Assembly (NCBI RefSeq): GCF_002899675.1
Contig: NZ_PKUU01000009.1
Location: forward strand, 1 to 64,000
Reading direction: 5' to 3'
DNA: 64,000 bases
Source: Clostridium sp. chh4-2
GTDB taxonomy: Bacteria; Bacillota; Clostridia; Lachnospirales; Lachnospiraceae
Below the pieces are notes generated by a model, which had not been told where the DNA came from, did not search any database, and saw only the letters and a program-made list of their open reading frames with translations. The position numbers were made by a program, and so were the translations under genes. Shown piece by piece: positions 16,802-26,015 of the stretch; the first letter of the stretch is position 1, and each line of letters begins with the position of its first letter.

Positions 16802-17464
16802 ATGGGGTTGGCATCACAGCTATTGAGTACAGGGGGGCAGATGGTGTCCGGAATGTGGGTGAGCATCCAGATTTTTGCGGTGACGCTGGTGTTTTCCCTG
16901 CCGCTTGGATTAATCGTGGCATTTGGGCGCATGTCTAAAAATAAGATCATATCCACAATTGTCAAATTTTATATTTCGGTTATGAGGGGAACGCCTCTGA
17001 TGCTTCAGCTCATGGTTGTTTATTACGGGCCTTACTATCTGTTCGGAATCAAGATTAACAACAGCTACCGTCTGTGGGCGGCGTTTATCGGATTCGTGAT
17101 CAATTATGCGGCTTATTTTGCCGAGATTTACAGAAGCGGTATTCAGTCCATGCCGGTGGGGCAGTATGAGGCGGCAAAGCTGCTGGGATATGGAAAAACG
17201 ATGACATTTTTCCGGATTATCCTGCCCCAGGTGGTTAAGAGAATTCTTCCTTCGGTGACCAATGAAGTGATAACGCTTGTGAAGGACACTTCGCTGGCCT
17301 TTACCATCAGCGTATTGGAAATGTTTACGATCGCCAAGTCGCTGGCCTCTTCCCAGGTCAGTCTTGTTCCGTTTGTGGCGGCAGGGCTTTTTTATTATCT
17401 GTTTAACCTGATTGTAGCAGGCATAATGGAATACGCGGAAAAGAAATTGTCTTATTACCAGTAG
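16802..17464 (+). CDS. Amino-acid ABC transporter permease
   Basis: A 220-aa His/Glu/Gln/Arg/opine-family permease with about five transmembrane helices. [16 protein letters not shown] lies near residue 60 and the EAA loop [18 protein letters not shown] near 120, which contacts the ATPase. It forms the membrane pore of the transporter. GGAGGAGAACGAAG precedes the ATG. The ATPase gene starts 14 bp downstream. Confidence 0.94.
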   Translation: MGLASQLLSTGGQMVSGMWVSIQIFAVTLVFSLPLGLIVAFGRMSKNKIISTIVKFYISVMRGTPLMLQLMVVYYGPYYLFGIKINNSYRLWAAFIGFVINYAAYFAEIYRSGIQSMPVGQYEAAKLLGYGKTMTFFRIILPQVVKRILPSVTNEVITLVKDTSLAFTISVLEMFTIAKSLASSQVSLVPFVAAGLFYYLFNLIVAGIMEYAEKKLSYYQ

Positions 17465-17478
17465 GAGGGAGAACAGGG

Positions 17479-18240
17479 ATGTATTTATTGCAGATGAACC
17501 ATATTAAAAAATCATTTGACGGACTTGGCGTGCTCCGGGACATTTCTTTGGGGGTTCAGGAAGGGGAGATCGTGTCTGTGATCGGGCCTTCCGGCTCAGG
17601 CAAATCCACGCTTTTGCGGTGCGCCACCATGTTGGAGGAGATGGACAGCGGAGAGATCGTCTATCTCGGGGAAAAGGCGGCGTGGACCGGTTCGGACGGG
17701 AAAGCCGTTTATGCGAAGAAAAGCCAGCTGAAGAAGATTCAGAGCCAGTACGGGCTGGTATTTCAGAATTTCAACCTGTTTCCCCACTATTCCGTGATGA
17801 AGAATATTACGGACGCGCCCATAGCGGTGCAGAAACGGAAAAAGGAAGAAGTATATGAGGAAGCCCGGGCGCTTCTTAAAAAAATGGGCCTGGAAGATAA
17901 AGAAAATGCTTATCCATGCCAGCTGTCGGGCGGCCAGTGCCAGCGTGTAGCCATTGCCCGGGCCCTGGCGTTAAATCCGAAAATACTATTTTTCGACGAA
18001 CCCACTTCAGCTCTTGACCCGGAACTGACCGGAGAGGTCTTGAAGGTGATTAAATCATTGGCGGATCTGGACATTGCGATGGTGATCGTGACGCATGAGA
18101 TGGCATTTGCCAGAGAGATTTCAGACCGGGTGATCTTTATGTCCGACGGCGTGATCGTGGAAGAGGGAAAACCGGAAAAGGTTTTTGCATCGGATAATGA
18201 GCGGACAAAGAGCTTTTTGGGACGTTATTTGCAGCAGTAA
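17479..18240 (+). CDS. Amino-acid ABC transporter ATP-binding protein
   Basis: A 253-aa GlnQ-type ATPase. Walker [10 protein letters not shown] is near residue 36, signature LSGGQCQR near 150, Walker [13 protein letters not shown] near 170 and the switch His in VTHEMAFA near 205. It contains an insertion ([20 protein letters not shown]) between Walker A and the Q-loop, as seen in several Clostridia members. It powers uptake by the permease at 16802. Confidence 0.95.
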   Translation: MYLLQMNHIKKSFDGLGVLRDISLGVQEGEIVSVIGPSGSGKSTLLRCATMLEEMDSGEIVYLGEKAAWTGSDGKAVYAKKSQLKKIQSQYGLVFQNFNLFPHYSVMKNITDAPIAVQKRKKEEVYEEARALLKKMGLEDKENAYPCQLSGGQCQRVAIARALALNPKILFFDEPTSALDPELTGEVLKVIKSLADLDIAMVIVTHEMAFAREISDRVIFMSDGVIVEEGKPEKVFASDNERTKSFLGRYLQQ

Positions 18241-18284
18241 TTTACACTGAGAAAAAATAATATTTAATATATAGGGAAAAACTG

Positions 18285-18313
18285 TTGTGTTTATTTCTCC
18301 AATTTGCTACAAT
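18285..18313 (+). promoter_or_regulatory. Predicted promoter of the ICMT/GH3/HD-GYP operon
   Basis: TTGTGT (18285-18290), 17-bp spacer, TACAAT (18308-18313) with TGC just before the -10. It lies 56 bp before the start at 18370. Confidence 0.55.
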
Positions 18314-18369
18314 GATGTAGTGAATAACCGATAATTTTACTGAAATAGCGCGCAGAAGGAGAAAAGGCC

Positions 18370-18951
18370 ATGATGTTGATATGCATTGGCTGTATTAGTT
18401 TCCCGTTGTTTATTCTTTATGATATGAATCAGATTAAGTCTAATAGCAAATTTTTCAAACCGCTGTTTTTCGTTGGTTCTATTATTTTATTTTCAGTGAC
18501 CTTAAAACTTTCAGCGACAGTTTATGATAGCGACTATTCAGTTGCCTTTCTTACTGTTGCTGTTTTTTATTTGCTGGCAGGGCTGAATCTGCTTTTGCTG
18601 GTATACACGTTGTTTTTTGCAATTCCGTTTCAGGAGGCTTATGTAGAGGGTTCGAAACAGAAGATCTGCAAAGAAGGGGTATATGCGCTGTGCCGTCATC
18701 CGGGGGTGATTTTTCTGGCCGGCTTTTACCTGTTTTTAGGGCTGGCGCTTGGCCGCCCGGTGATGCTTCTCGCTGGTTTGTGTTTTACGGTGCTGAACCT
18801 CTTATATGTGTGGATTCAGGATACTTATATCTTTCCGGCATTATTTGACGGATATGAGGAGTACCGGAAGGAAGCGCCTTTTTTGATCCCTGACAGGGAC
18901 AGTGTGAAAAAGTGCAAAAGAGATCTGAGCCGCAGGTACGGAAGAAAATAA
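18370..18951 (+). CDS. Membrane methyltransferase of the ICMT/PEMT-like family
   Basis: A 193-aa integral membrane protein with about five helices. The C-terminal region has KEGVYALCRHPGVIFLAGFYLFLG near residue 98 and EEYRKEAPFLIPD near 162, the RHP and E-E-x-Y pattern of isoprenylcysteine carboxyl methyltransferase and phospholipid methyltransferases. It likely methylates a lipid or hydrophobic small substrate. The stop overlaps the next ATG (TAATG), indicating coupling to the GH3 gene. Confidence 0.8.
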   Translation: MMLICIGCISFPLFILYDMNQIKSNSKFFKPLFFVGSIILFSVTLKLSATVYDSDYSVAFLTVAVFYLLAGLNLLLLVYTLFFAIPFQEAYVEGSKQKICKEGVYALCRHPGVIFLAGFYLFLGLALGRPVMLLAGLCFTVLNLLYVWIQDTYIFPALFDGYEEYRKEAPFLIPDRDSVKKCKRDLSRRYGRK

Positions 18952-20603
18952 TGGGGGGAAGAACCGTGTTAAATTACGGACAGAAGGTTAAAAAGCAGCA
19001 GTATAAGGAGATTTGGCAGGAATACTGCGGATTTTTAGACTTGTCAATCGACGAGTATATGGGAATTCAATACAGGCTTATGGAGGAACAGATTAAGGTC
19101 TGGACGGCCAGCGGGCTGGGGCAGATGTTTTTGAACGGGAAAAAGCCTCAGACGGTGGAGGATTTCAGACGAGTGGTTCCTTTGACAACCTATGGGGATT
19201 ACGCTGACGTTTTGCTGGGCAAGCAGACGGATATGCTGCCCGGGGAACCGGTAATCTGGCTTCAGACCACATGGGAGGGCGGAAAACATCCCATTAAGGT
19301 GGCGCCTTATACCAGAGCCATGCTGGATGTATTTAAAAGCAATCTGCTGGCGGTTACCGTGCTGGGTTCCTGCGGCGAGACCCAGAAGACCAGGCAGCAG
19401 AACGGCGACCGGGTGCTGTTCGGACTGGCGCCTCTTCCGTATGTGACCGGTCTGTTTCCTGTGATATTTGCAGAGGAAGTGGACTTTAAATTCCTGCCTC
19501 CTGTTAAGGAAGCGCTCAGCATGTCCTTTGGCGAGAGGAACAGGAAAGGTTTTTCTCTGGCAATGCAGCAGGGGATCGACCTGTTTTTTGGGCTGAGCAG
19601 TGTAATATACTATGTGACTGAGAACTTTTCGGACTCCATTAAGAGCAATTCCTCCGGCAGCATGCTGAAAAAAGCCGTTCATATGAGGCCTAAGATGATC
19701 TACCGCTATTTGAGGGCCAAATTCCAGTGCAGCAAGGAAGGGCGTGAGATCAAGCCCAAGGATTTATTTAAATTGAAATCTCTTGTGTGCGCGGGAACGG
19801 ATACGGCTTCTTATAAGGAAGCGCTGAGAGACGCATGGGGAATCAAACCTCTTGAAATCTTTGCGGGAACCGAGGTGTCCATGGCGGCTACGGAAACTCA
19901 GACCCGCAATGGAATGGTATTTTTCCCGGACAACTGTTTTTACGAATTTATCCCTGAAGACGAATTTTATAAGGAACTGGCAGACCCTTCGTACCAGCCG
20001 GCTACGGTGCTTATGAACGAACTGGTTCCTGACCATAATTATGAGCTTGTGATCAGCGTATTGAAGGGCGGAGCATTTGCCCGGTACAGAATCGGGGACA
20101 TGTTCCGGTGTATCAGCAACGGAGGGGATAAGAGCACATCTCTGCCCCAGCTGGTATTTTTGGACCGGGTGCCCACTGTGATCGATATCGCCGGTTTTAC
20201 AAGGATTACGGAACACTCCATTGAAGAGGTGATTGAGCTTTCCGGACTGGCCGTGAAACATTGGATTGCAAGGAAGGAATTTGACGGCAAGAGACGTCCG
20301 TTTCTCCATCTTTATGTGGAAATGGATGAGAAAGAGCTGGATCATATCGCTATCAGCAAACAAATATTAAAGGAACATTTGGAAGTGTATTTTACATATT
20401 TTGATACGGATTACAGGGATTTAAAAAAGATGCTGGGAATCGAACCTCTGCAGATCACCATATTGAAATGCGGTACTGTGGATGAGTATGCGAAACGAAC
20501 GGGCAAGAAGCTGAGACGGCTGAATCCGTCGGCATTTGAGCTTTCTGAATTTATGAAATTTGACAGTCAGCCGGATGGCGCTGAATGGAGGTGCAGGCAA
20601 TGA
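18951..20603 (+). CDS. GH3-family acyl-adenylating enzyme
   Basis: A 550-aa protein of the GH3 (auxin-responsive promoter) family, which joins carboxylates to amino acids through acyl-adenylates. LWLQTTWEGGKHPIKVAPYT-like text (VIWLQTTWEGGKHPIKVAPY near 90), the central FAGTEVSMAATETQ near 300 and YRIGDMF near 370 fit the ATP-binding motifs. The substrate in bacteria is unknown. Start: ATG 18951 overlaps the previous stop; GTG 18966 has the better GGGGGGAA ribosome binding site and would give 545 aa. Its stop overlaps the next gene (ATGA). Confidence 0.82.
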   Translation: MGGRTVLNYGQKVKKQQYKEIWQEYCGFLDLSIDEYMGIQYRLMEEQIKVWTASGLGQMFLNGKKPQTVEDFRRVVPLTTYGDYADVLLGKQTDMLPGEPVIWLQTTWEGGKHPIKVAPYTRAMLDVFKSNLLAVTVLGSCGETQKTRQQNGDRVLFGLAPLPYVTGLFPVIFAEEVDFKFLPPVKEALSMSFGERNRKGFSLAMQQGIDLFFGLSSVIYYVTENFSDSIKSNSSGSMLKKAVHMRPKMIYRYLRAKFQCSKEGREIKPKDLFKLKSLVCAGTDTASYKEALRDAWGIKPLEIFAGTEVSMAATETQTRNGMVFFPDNCFYEFIPEDEFYKELADPSYQPATVLMNELVPDHNYELVISVLKGGAFARYRIGDMFRCISNGGDKSTSLPQLVFLDRVPTVIDIAGFTRITEHSIEEVIELSGLAVKHWIARKEFDGKRRPFLHLYVEMDEKELDHIAISKQILKEHLEVYFTYFDTDYRDLKKMLGIEPLQITILKCGTVDEYAKRTGKKLRRLNPSAFELSEFMKFDSQPDGAEWRCRQ

Positions 20604-23128
20604 ATGTGAATATTCCGTTTATCTGGGTGCCGATCCTTGCAGTTGCCTGCTATCTGTTTCTGATGATAGCCATGCTTTCGGCGAAGAAAAATAATGTCAT
20701 CCAGGCATTTATCCGGCTTTTGGCCTGCTGTCTTATCTGGACCGGCGGCTCCATGCTGATGCGCCTTCAGGTTTATCCCGGATATCAGGTGTGGTATGAA
20801 GTTTCAATTCTGGCGTTGTTTGCGATCCCTTTGATTGCTTATCAGTTTGTCTATCATTTTGTGGAGTCCAGCGACAGATATGCAAAAAAGATCTGGACGG
20901 TGGGAACCGTCGTTATGCTGGTGCTGACTCATTTTCAGCTGTTTTTGAAGGTGCCGGAACTGGTACAGCTTTCCGACGGACGGGCAGTATTCGTCTATCA
21001 TACCACGTGGACAATTGGGATTCCCACCGTATTTCTGGTTCTGATGATGATTCACGGAATCGGAATGGCGGCATATGGGGTGAAGGAGCGGGAGGTTCCG
21101 CTAAGCAGCCTCATGCCGATTATGATCGGGCTTCCCATCATGGCGGTGGGAAATCTGGTTTCTATTATCCCGGGCAACTATTTTCCATGGGATACGCTTT
21201 CCGGTATTTTGAATGCCTGTCTTTTGTTTTACGCACTGTACAGAAAAAGGCTGTTTCGGATGACCCTTTTGGTGTCCAGAGGCGTGGTAATGGCCGAGGC
21301 CATGTTATTGTGTTCGGTAATGGGGGCATATCTGATCAACCCTATGGAAGATATACTGCTTCGCTATTATCCTCAGGTTGAGAAGTATACAATCCTGATC
21401 ATCGCCATTTTTTTTGCTGTTTTTATGATGCTGATCTATCAGATTATGCAGATGATATTTAACAATCTTTTTTTGAAAGAGGAGCAGGTACAAAATGATT
21501 TGCTGAAGGAATTTACCATGGCGGTATCCAACAGCCTGGATATTGGGGAAGTGCTGGCTCTGCTGGTGGAGGTGATCTGTTCGGCCATTCATGTGAAAAA
21601 GGCGTATGTTTGCCTGCTGGATGAGACGGGACACCATTTCAAGCCTGTGCAGTCTGCCGCTCCCCTGGATGTTAAGGGATTTTCCATTTCGGTGGATAAT
21701 CCGTGCATTACCTGGTTTAAGGACCGTGATACTGTGATGATGGTCCGGGAGTTTAAACGTTCCGCTACCTATAAATCCATGTGGGAAGAGGAAAAAAGGC
21801 TGATCACCGATTTGAAGGCCAGCTGTATCATACCGCTGAAAAGCGATGGAATTCTGGTTGGCATAGTCCTTTTAGGAGAGAAGGAGAGGGGAAGCGACTT
21901 CACGTTTGACGATATTTCGTTTCTGGAATCGGTTCAGTCCATCGCTTCTGTGGCCGTTAAAAACGCCAGCCTTTACGCCAGGGCGAAGCGGGAGGCGACT
22001 ACGGATCAGCTGACCGGTCTTCTGAACCGGAAATCATTTATGCAGGTTCTTCAGGAGGAATATGAGGCCAAGAGACAGGATTCCCTGGCCCTTCTTATCT
22101 TGAATCTGGATGATTTTAAACTGTTCAACCAGTTGTACGGAACGTATGAAGGGGACAAGACCCTTCAGAGAATTGCGCAGATTATCGGCAGCACCGTGGG
22201 AAGCAACGGGACGGCCTGCCGCTACGGAGGCAAGGAATTTGCAGTCTGCCTTCCCGGGTACAACGCTTTGCAGACCATGAACCTGGCTGAAAATATACGG
22301 AGCCAGATTTCTAAAATCGATAAAAATTCGGATGGAGCCAGGCTTAAAACGGTTACCGTCTGCGGCGGAATCTGCGTGGCGCCTTACTGCGCGTCCACTG
22401 TAAAGGAACTGCTGGAAAATACGGATATGGCTGTGTATAACGCCAAGAGAAGCGGTAAAAATAAGATCTGCCAGTACACGATGGGCGAAAAGAGTGTGGG
22501 GGATACCGGCACTGCGTCCAATATCATGGAAAGCAACTATGAAGAATATGCCGCAACCGTTTATGCTCTGACAGCGGCCATCGATGCGAAAGACCACTAC
22601 ACGTTCCAACACAGTCAAAATGTGGCCGATTATGCCACCGCCCTTGCTAAGGCGGCCGGGTTAAATGATGAGCATACCCGCATTATCCACGAAGCGGCTC
22701 TTCTTCACGACATCGGTAAGATCGCCATTCCGGAACAGATTTTAAGAAAACCCGGCAAGCTTGACGACAATGAATATGATATTATGAAAAGCCACGTGGA
22801 GCACTCCATTGCGATCATCCGCCATCTGCCCAGCCTGGATTATGTGATCCCGGCCGTTGTGGGCCATCATGAAAGGTGGGATGGACGCGGTTATCCGAGA
22901 GGAATTGCCGGCGAGGATCTGCCGATCGGCGCCAGGTGCTTAGCGATTGCGGATGCATTTGACGCGATGACATCGGCCAGAAGTTATAAAGCGGCTTATT
23001 CGGTGGATTTTGCCTGTCAGGAACTGATCAGCCAGTCGGGACGTCAGTTTGATCCCATGCTGGTGCCGGTATTTTTGGAATTAATCAAGAACGGAACCAT
23101 AAAGGTGCCTGAATTGGAGCAGAAATAA
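20600..23128 (+). CDS. Membrane 7TM-GAF-GGDEF(like)-HD-GYP signalling protein
   Basis: An 842-aa protein. Residues ~5-290 hold eight or so transmembrane helices, as in 7TM histidine-kinase-type N-termini. A GAF-like domain lies at ~300-455, a GGDEF-like domain at ~465-625 and an HD-GYP domain at ~650-840. The GGDEF signature reads YGGKEF (543-547), with Lys in place of the Asp/Glu needed for cyclase activity, so it is probably degenerate. The HD-GYP domain is intact (HDIGKIAIPE at 703; HHERWDGRGYPRG at 756), so cyclic-di-GMP hydrolysis or another HD function is likely. Start 20600 follows GGAGGTG and overlaps the GH3 stop. Confidence 0.9.
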   Translation: MNVNIPFIWVPILAVACYLFLMIAMLSAKKNNVIQAFIRLLACCLIWTGGSMLMRLQVYPGYQVWYEVSILALFAIPLIAYQFVYHFVESSDRYAKKIWTVGTVVMLVLTHFQLFLKVPELVQLSDGRAVFVYHTTWTIGIPTVFLVLMMIHGIGMAAYGVKEREVPLSSLMPIMIGLPIMAVGNLVSIIPGNYFPWDTLSGILNACLLFYALYRKRLFRMTLLVSRGVVMAEAMLLCSVMGAYLINPMEDILLRYYPQVEKYTILIIAIFFAVFMMLIYQIMQMIFNNLFLKEEQVQNDLLKEFTMAVSNSLDIGEVLALLVEVICSAIHVKKAYVCLLDETGHHFKPVQSAAPLDVKGFSISVDNPCITWFKDRDTVMMVREFKRSATYKSMWEEEKRLITDLKASCIIPLKSDGILVGIVLLGEKERGSDFTFDDISFLESVQSIASVAVKNASLYARAKREATTDQLTGLLNRKSFMQVLQEEYEAKRQDSLALLILNLDDFKLFNQLYGTYEGDKTLQRIAQIIGSTVGSNGTACRYGGKEFAVCLPGYNALQTMNLAENIRSQISKIDKNSDGARLKTVTVCGGICVAPYCASTVKELLENTDMAVYNAKRSGKNKICQYTMGEKSVGDTGTASNIMESNYEEYAATVYALTAAIDAKDHYTFQHSQNVADYATALAKAAGLNDEHTRIIHEAALLHDIGKIAIPEQILRKPGKLDDNEYDIMKSHVEHSIAIIRHLPSLDYVIPAVVGHHERWDGRGYPRGIAGEDLPIGARCLAIADAFDAMTSARSYKAAYSVDFACQELISQSGRQFDPMLVPVFLELIKNGTIKVPELEQK

Positions 23129-23145
23129 CCGAAAATATGAGAAAC

Positions 23146-23177
23146 AAAAAGACCAGCCGGGGTAGCTGGTCTTTTTA
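23146..23177 (+). terminator. Terminator after the HD-GYP gene
   Basis: AAAAAGACCAGC (23146-23157) pairs with GCTGGTCTTTTT (23165-23176). Confidence 0.88.
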
Positions 23178-23312
23178 GGAGAAGGTATTTCGTTTCTTAT
23201 GGGGTGTAGCAAAAACTATATAATGTATTGGGGGGGTTTACGTTAATTATAATATCACACCTGCAAAAAGAAGTCGATTATGAGTGTGCACAAAGATTTT
23301 TGCAAAATGGCG

Positions 23313-23616
23313 TGATTTTTGTTACTATTCACAGCCCCGGCGGTTTCTGCCGTCTGTGCCGGCTTTGGCGGTATGCAGGAACTTTCCTGTGACTTTGCAG
23401 GGCATTAGCAATTCTTAACGCGCAGAATTTTTCGTTCAAGGGAAATGTCCACCTGTTTGAGCGTGAGCGAGTTTGGGCATTTCCCTTGGTTTTTAGAAAA
23501 ATCCTGCACGTTTAGAAGTGATTATGCCCGAAACCGGAACTGGAAAGTTCCTGCATACCGCCAAAGCCGGCACAGACGGCAGAAACCGCCGGGGCTGTGA
23601 ATAGTAACTGATTTTT
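23313..23616. mobile_element. Class II long palindrome with 8-bp flanking direct repeat (copy A)
   Basis: The element itself is 23321-23608 (288 bp). Its outer arms, 23321-23387 and 23542-23608, are perfect 67-bp inverted repeats beginning GTTACTATTCAC. The core folds into further stems, including CAAGGGAAATGTCCA with TGGGCATTTCCCTTG. Directly outside both ends is TGATTTTT (23313-23320 and 23609-23616), which looks like a target-site duplication. A second copy is at 62272. No open frame inside looks real. It is most simply a non-autonomous, MITE-like element. Confidence 0.78.
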
Positions 23617-23769
23617 AGGAAAAAATACGCAAAGACGTTGAAAAACACTTGCAAAATAAAGATTTTACTGTACAATGATATTGATGCATAAGATGGGGCC
23701 AGGTACTGACCCTTCTTTTTATGAAAACTATTTTATGGAAGCGAAGCAGATAATAGAAAGGTATAGGAT

Positions 23770-25407
23770 ATGATTAGCGCAAATAATGTCACACTGAGAG
23801 TTGGTAAAAAAGCATTATTCGAAGATGTAAATATTAAATTTACAGAAGGTAACTGTTATGGTCTGATCGGTGCAAACGGCGCCGGAAAGTCTACATTTTT
23901 AAAAATTTTATCCGGGCAGCTGGAGCCTACCACCGGTGATATCGTTATTTCCGCCGGTCAGAGACTTTCTTTCCTGCAGCAGGATCATTTTAAATACGAT
24001 GAATTTCAGGTTCTGGACACCGTAATTATGGGAAATGCCAGACTGTACCAGATTATGAAAGAAAAAGATGCGATCTACATGAAGGAAGATTTTTCCGATG
24101 AAGACGGCATCAAAGCAGCAGAGCTGGAAAGTGAATTCGCTGAGATGAACGGATGGGAAGCGGAGTCAGACGCCGCTAACATGCTGAACGGACTTGGAAT
24201 CGAGACAGAACTCCATTACAGCCTTTTAAAGGAATTAACCGGCGCACAGAAGGTTAAAGTATTGCTGGCACAGGCTTTATTCGGCAACCCGGACATTCTG
24301 CTTTTGGACGAGCCGACCAACCATTTGGATCTGGATGCGATCGCTTGGCTGGAAGAATTCTTGATCAATTTTGAAAATACGGTAATCGTGGTATCCCATG
24401 ACCGTTATTTCCTGAATAAAGTATGTACGCATACTGCGGACATCGACTATGGCAAGATTCAGCTGTATGCCGGAAACTATGATTTCTGGTATGAATCCAG
24501 TCAGCTGATGGTAAAACAGATGAAGGAGCAGAACCGCAAGAAAGAGGAGAAGATCAAGGAATTACAGGAATTTATCCAGCGGTTCTCCGCTAACGCGTCA
24601 AAATCCAAGCAGGCGACTTCCCGTAAGCGCGCTCTTGAAAAGATCGAACTGGATGACATTAAACCGTCCAGCCGTAAATACCCATACATCGATTTCCGTC
24701 CGGCCCGTGAGATCGGAAACGAGGTTCTGACTGTGGAAGGCCTTACTAAGACAATCGACGGCGTTAAAGTTTTGGATAACCTTTCCTTCACTTTAAACAG
24801 AGAAGATAAGGTCGCACTGGTAGGACCAAATGAACACGCTAAAACCATTTTATTCCAGATTCTTGCAGGAGAGATGGAACCGGATTCAGGAAGCTACAAA
24901 TGGGGCCTGACCACAAGCCAGTCCTATTTCCCAAAAGACAACACAGCGGAATTCGACAACGACGACACCATCGTCGACTGGCTGACCCAGTATTCACCGG
25001 AAAAGGACGTGACTTATGTCCGCGGTTTCCTTGGACGTATGCTGTTTGCCGGTGAAGACGGAGTGAAAAAAGTGCGTATTCTTTCCGGTGGAGAGAAAGT
25101 GCGCTGTATGCTTTCCAAACTGATGATTTCCGGCGCCAACGTGCTGATGCTGGATGAGCCTACGGACCATTTGGACATGGAATCCATCACGGCTTTAAAC
25201 AACGGACTTGTGAAGTTCCCGGGCGTTCTGATCTTCTCCTCCAGAGACCACCAGATCGTACAGACAACCGCCAACCGGATTATGGAAATAGTCAATGGAC
25301 AGCTGATCGATAAGATTACAACCTACGACGAGTACCTGGAAAGCGACGAGATGGCTCGTAAGAGACAAGTCTTCACCCTCTCCGAGTCCCAGGAAGATTG
25401 TGATTAA
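23770..25407 (+). CDS. ABC-F family ATPase (YbiT/YkpA-like)
   Basis: A 545-aa soluble protein with two ABC domains and no membrane part, so it acts on ribosomes and not as a transporter. NBD1: Walker A GANGAGKST near residue 37, Walker [13 protein letters not shown] near 178. NBD2: Walker B VLMLDEPTDHLD near 460 and signature LSGGEKVR near 439. Two oddities: NBD1's signature is LTGAQKVK, and NBD2's Walker A reads GPNEHAKT, losing two glycines while keeping Lys-Thr. An inter-domain linker (about 240-300) is rich in Lys/Glu. The odd P-loop may be typical of this subgroup. Confidence 0.88.
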   Translation: MISANNVTLRVGKKALFEDVNIKFTEGNCYGLIGANGAGKSTFLKILSGQLEPTTGDIVISAGQRLSFLQQDHFKYDEFQVLDTVIMGNARLYQIMKEKDAIYMKEDFSDEDGIKAAELESEFAEMNGWEAESDAANMLNGLGIETELHYSLLKELTGAQKVKVLLAQALFGNPDILLLDEPTNHLDLDAIAWLEEFLINFENTVIVVSHDRYFLNKVCTHTADIDYGKIQLYAGNYDFWYESSQLMVKQMKEQNRKKEEKIKELQEFIQRFSANASKSKQATSRKRALEKIELDDIKPSSRKYPYIDFRPAREIGNEVLTVEGLTKTIDGVKVLDNLSFTLNREDKVALVGPNEHAKTILFQILAGEMEPDSGSYKWGLTTSQSYFPKDNTAEFDNDDTIVDWLTQYSPEKDVTYVRGFLGRMLFAGEDGVKKVRILSGGEKVRCMLSKLMISGANVLMLDEPTDHLDMESITALNNGLVKFPGVLIFSSRDHQIVQTTANRIMEIVNGQLIDKITTYDEYLESDEMARKRQVFTLSESQEDCD

Positions 25408-25434
25408 ACTTTTTTATTTAGTTTAGAAAGAAAC

Positions 25435-25726
25435 GCCGGAAAGAAGGGAACACCCGGGCGGCCGGCAGAAATGAAAAGACATAGGGGATTCGAGTTTCGA
25501 CCCTAAGTGATACTAGGCCGTCAAGAGCAGAAAAAGGCAGCGTGGCGCCATTCACGATGAACTCTTTATGACTTCATCGTTCAGTGGCGCCTCAAATACT
25601 GATTCGGAATTCAGTATTTGTCTGCCTTTTTCCGCTCTTGACGACCAAGTATCACTAAGGGTCTGCAAACGATCCCCTATGTCTTTTCATTTCTGCCGGC
25701 CGCCCGGGTGTTCCCTTCTTTCCGGC
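25435..25726. repeat. Class I long palindrome (L3)
   Basis: A 292-bp near-perfect inverted repeat between convergent genes. Arms start GCCGGAAAGAAGGGAACAC and end in the complement. Central hairpins: GGCGCC...GGCGCC enclosing CGATGAA-CTCTTTATGAC-TTCATCG, and AAATACTGA...TCAGTATTT. Loop sequences equal those of L2 and L4, while stems differ in paired changes. Confidence 0.87.
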
Positions 25727-25775
25727 TGTTGCTTGGCTGGCTGAGGATAAAAAAGATTTTACGGATGGAGTAATT

Positions 25776-25897
25776 TTTACATCAAGGGTGAAGGCTTTTT
25801 CGGAAATGCCTTGAGGATTTAATGTAAAACGTGAAGTCATTTCGGTAAATGCTTTGACGAGCTATGTATAACGATCCATGTAAATTTAGTTTTACGT
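25776..25897. repeat. Degenerate short palindromes next to L3
   Basis: TTTACATCAAGGGTGAAGGC with an imperfect complement to 25829, followed by a second, more decayed unit to about 25897. It lies 50 bp after L3, joined by a linker that resembles the one beside L2 (TTGGCT-GCTGAGGA-AAAAAGATTT). The remaining gap to 26016 holds no gene. Confidence 0.75.
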
Positions 25898-26015
25898 AAA
25901 TACCGATGCAATAACATTGTTTTTAACCGGTCCGGTTCCCCCTCCGCTTCGTCTCCTTCCGGCTCCGCCTCCCGGTTCTGTGCGTACCTTTCGCCAACCC
26001 CCTTAAATAACAAGT

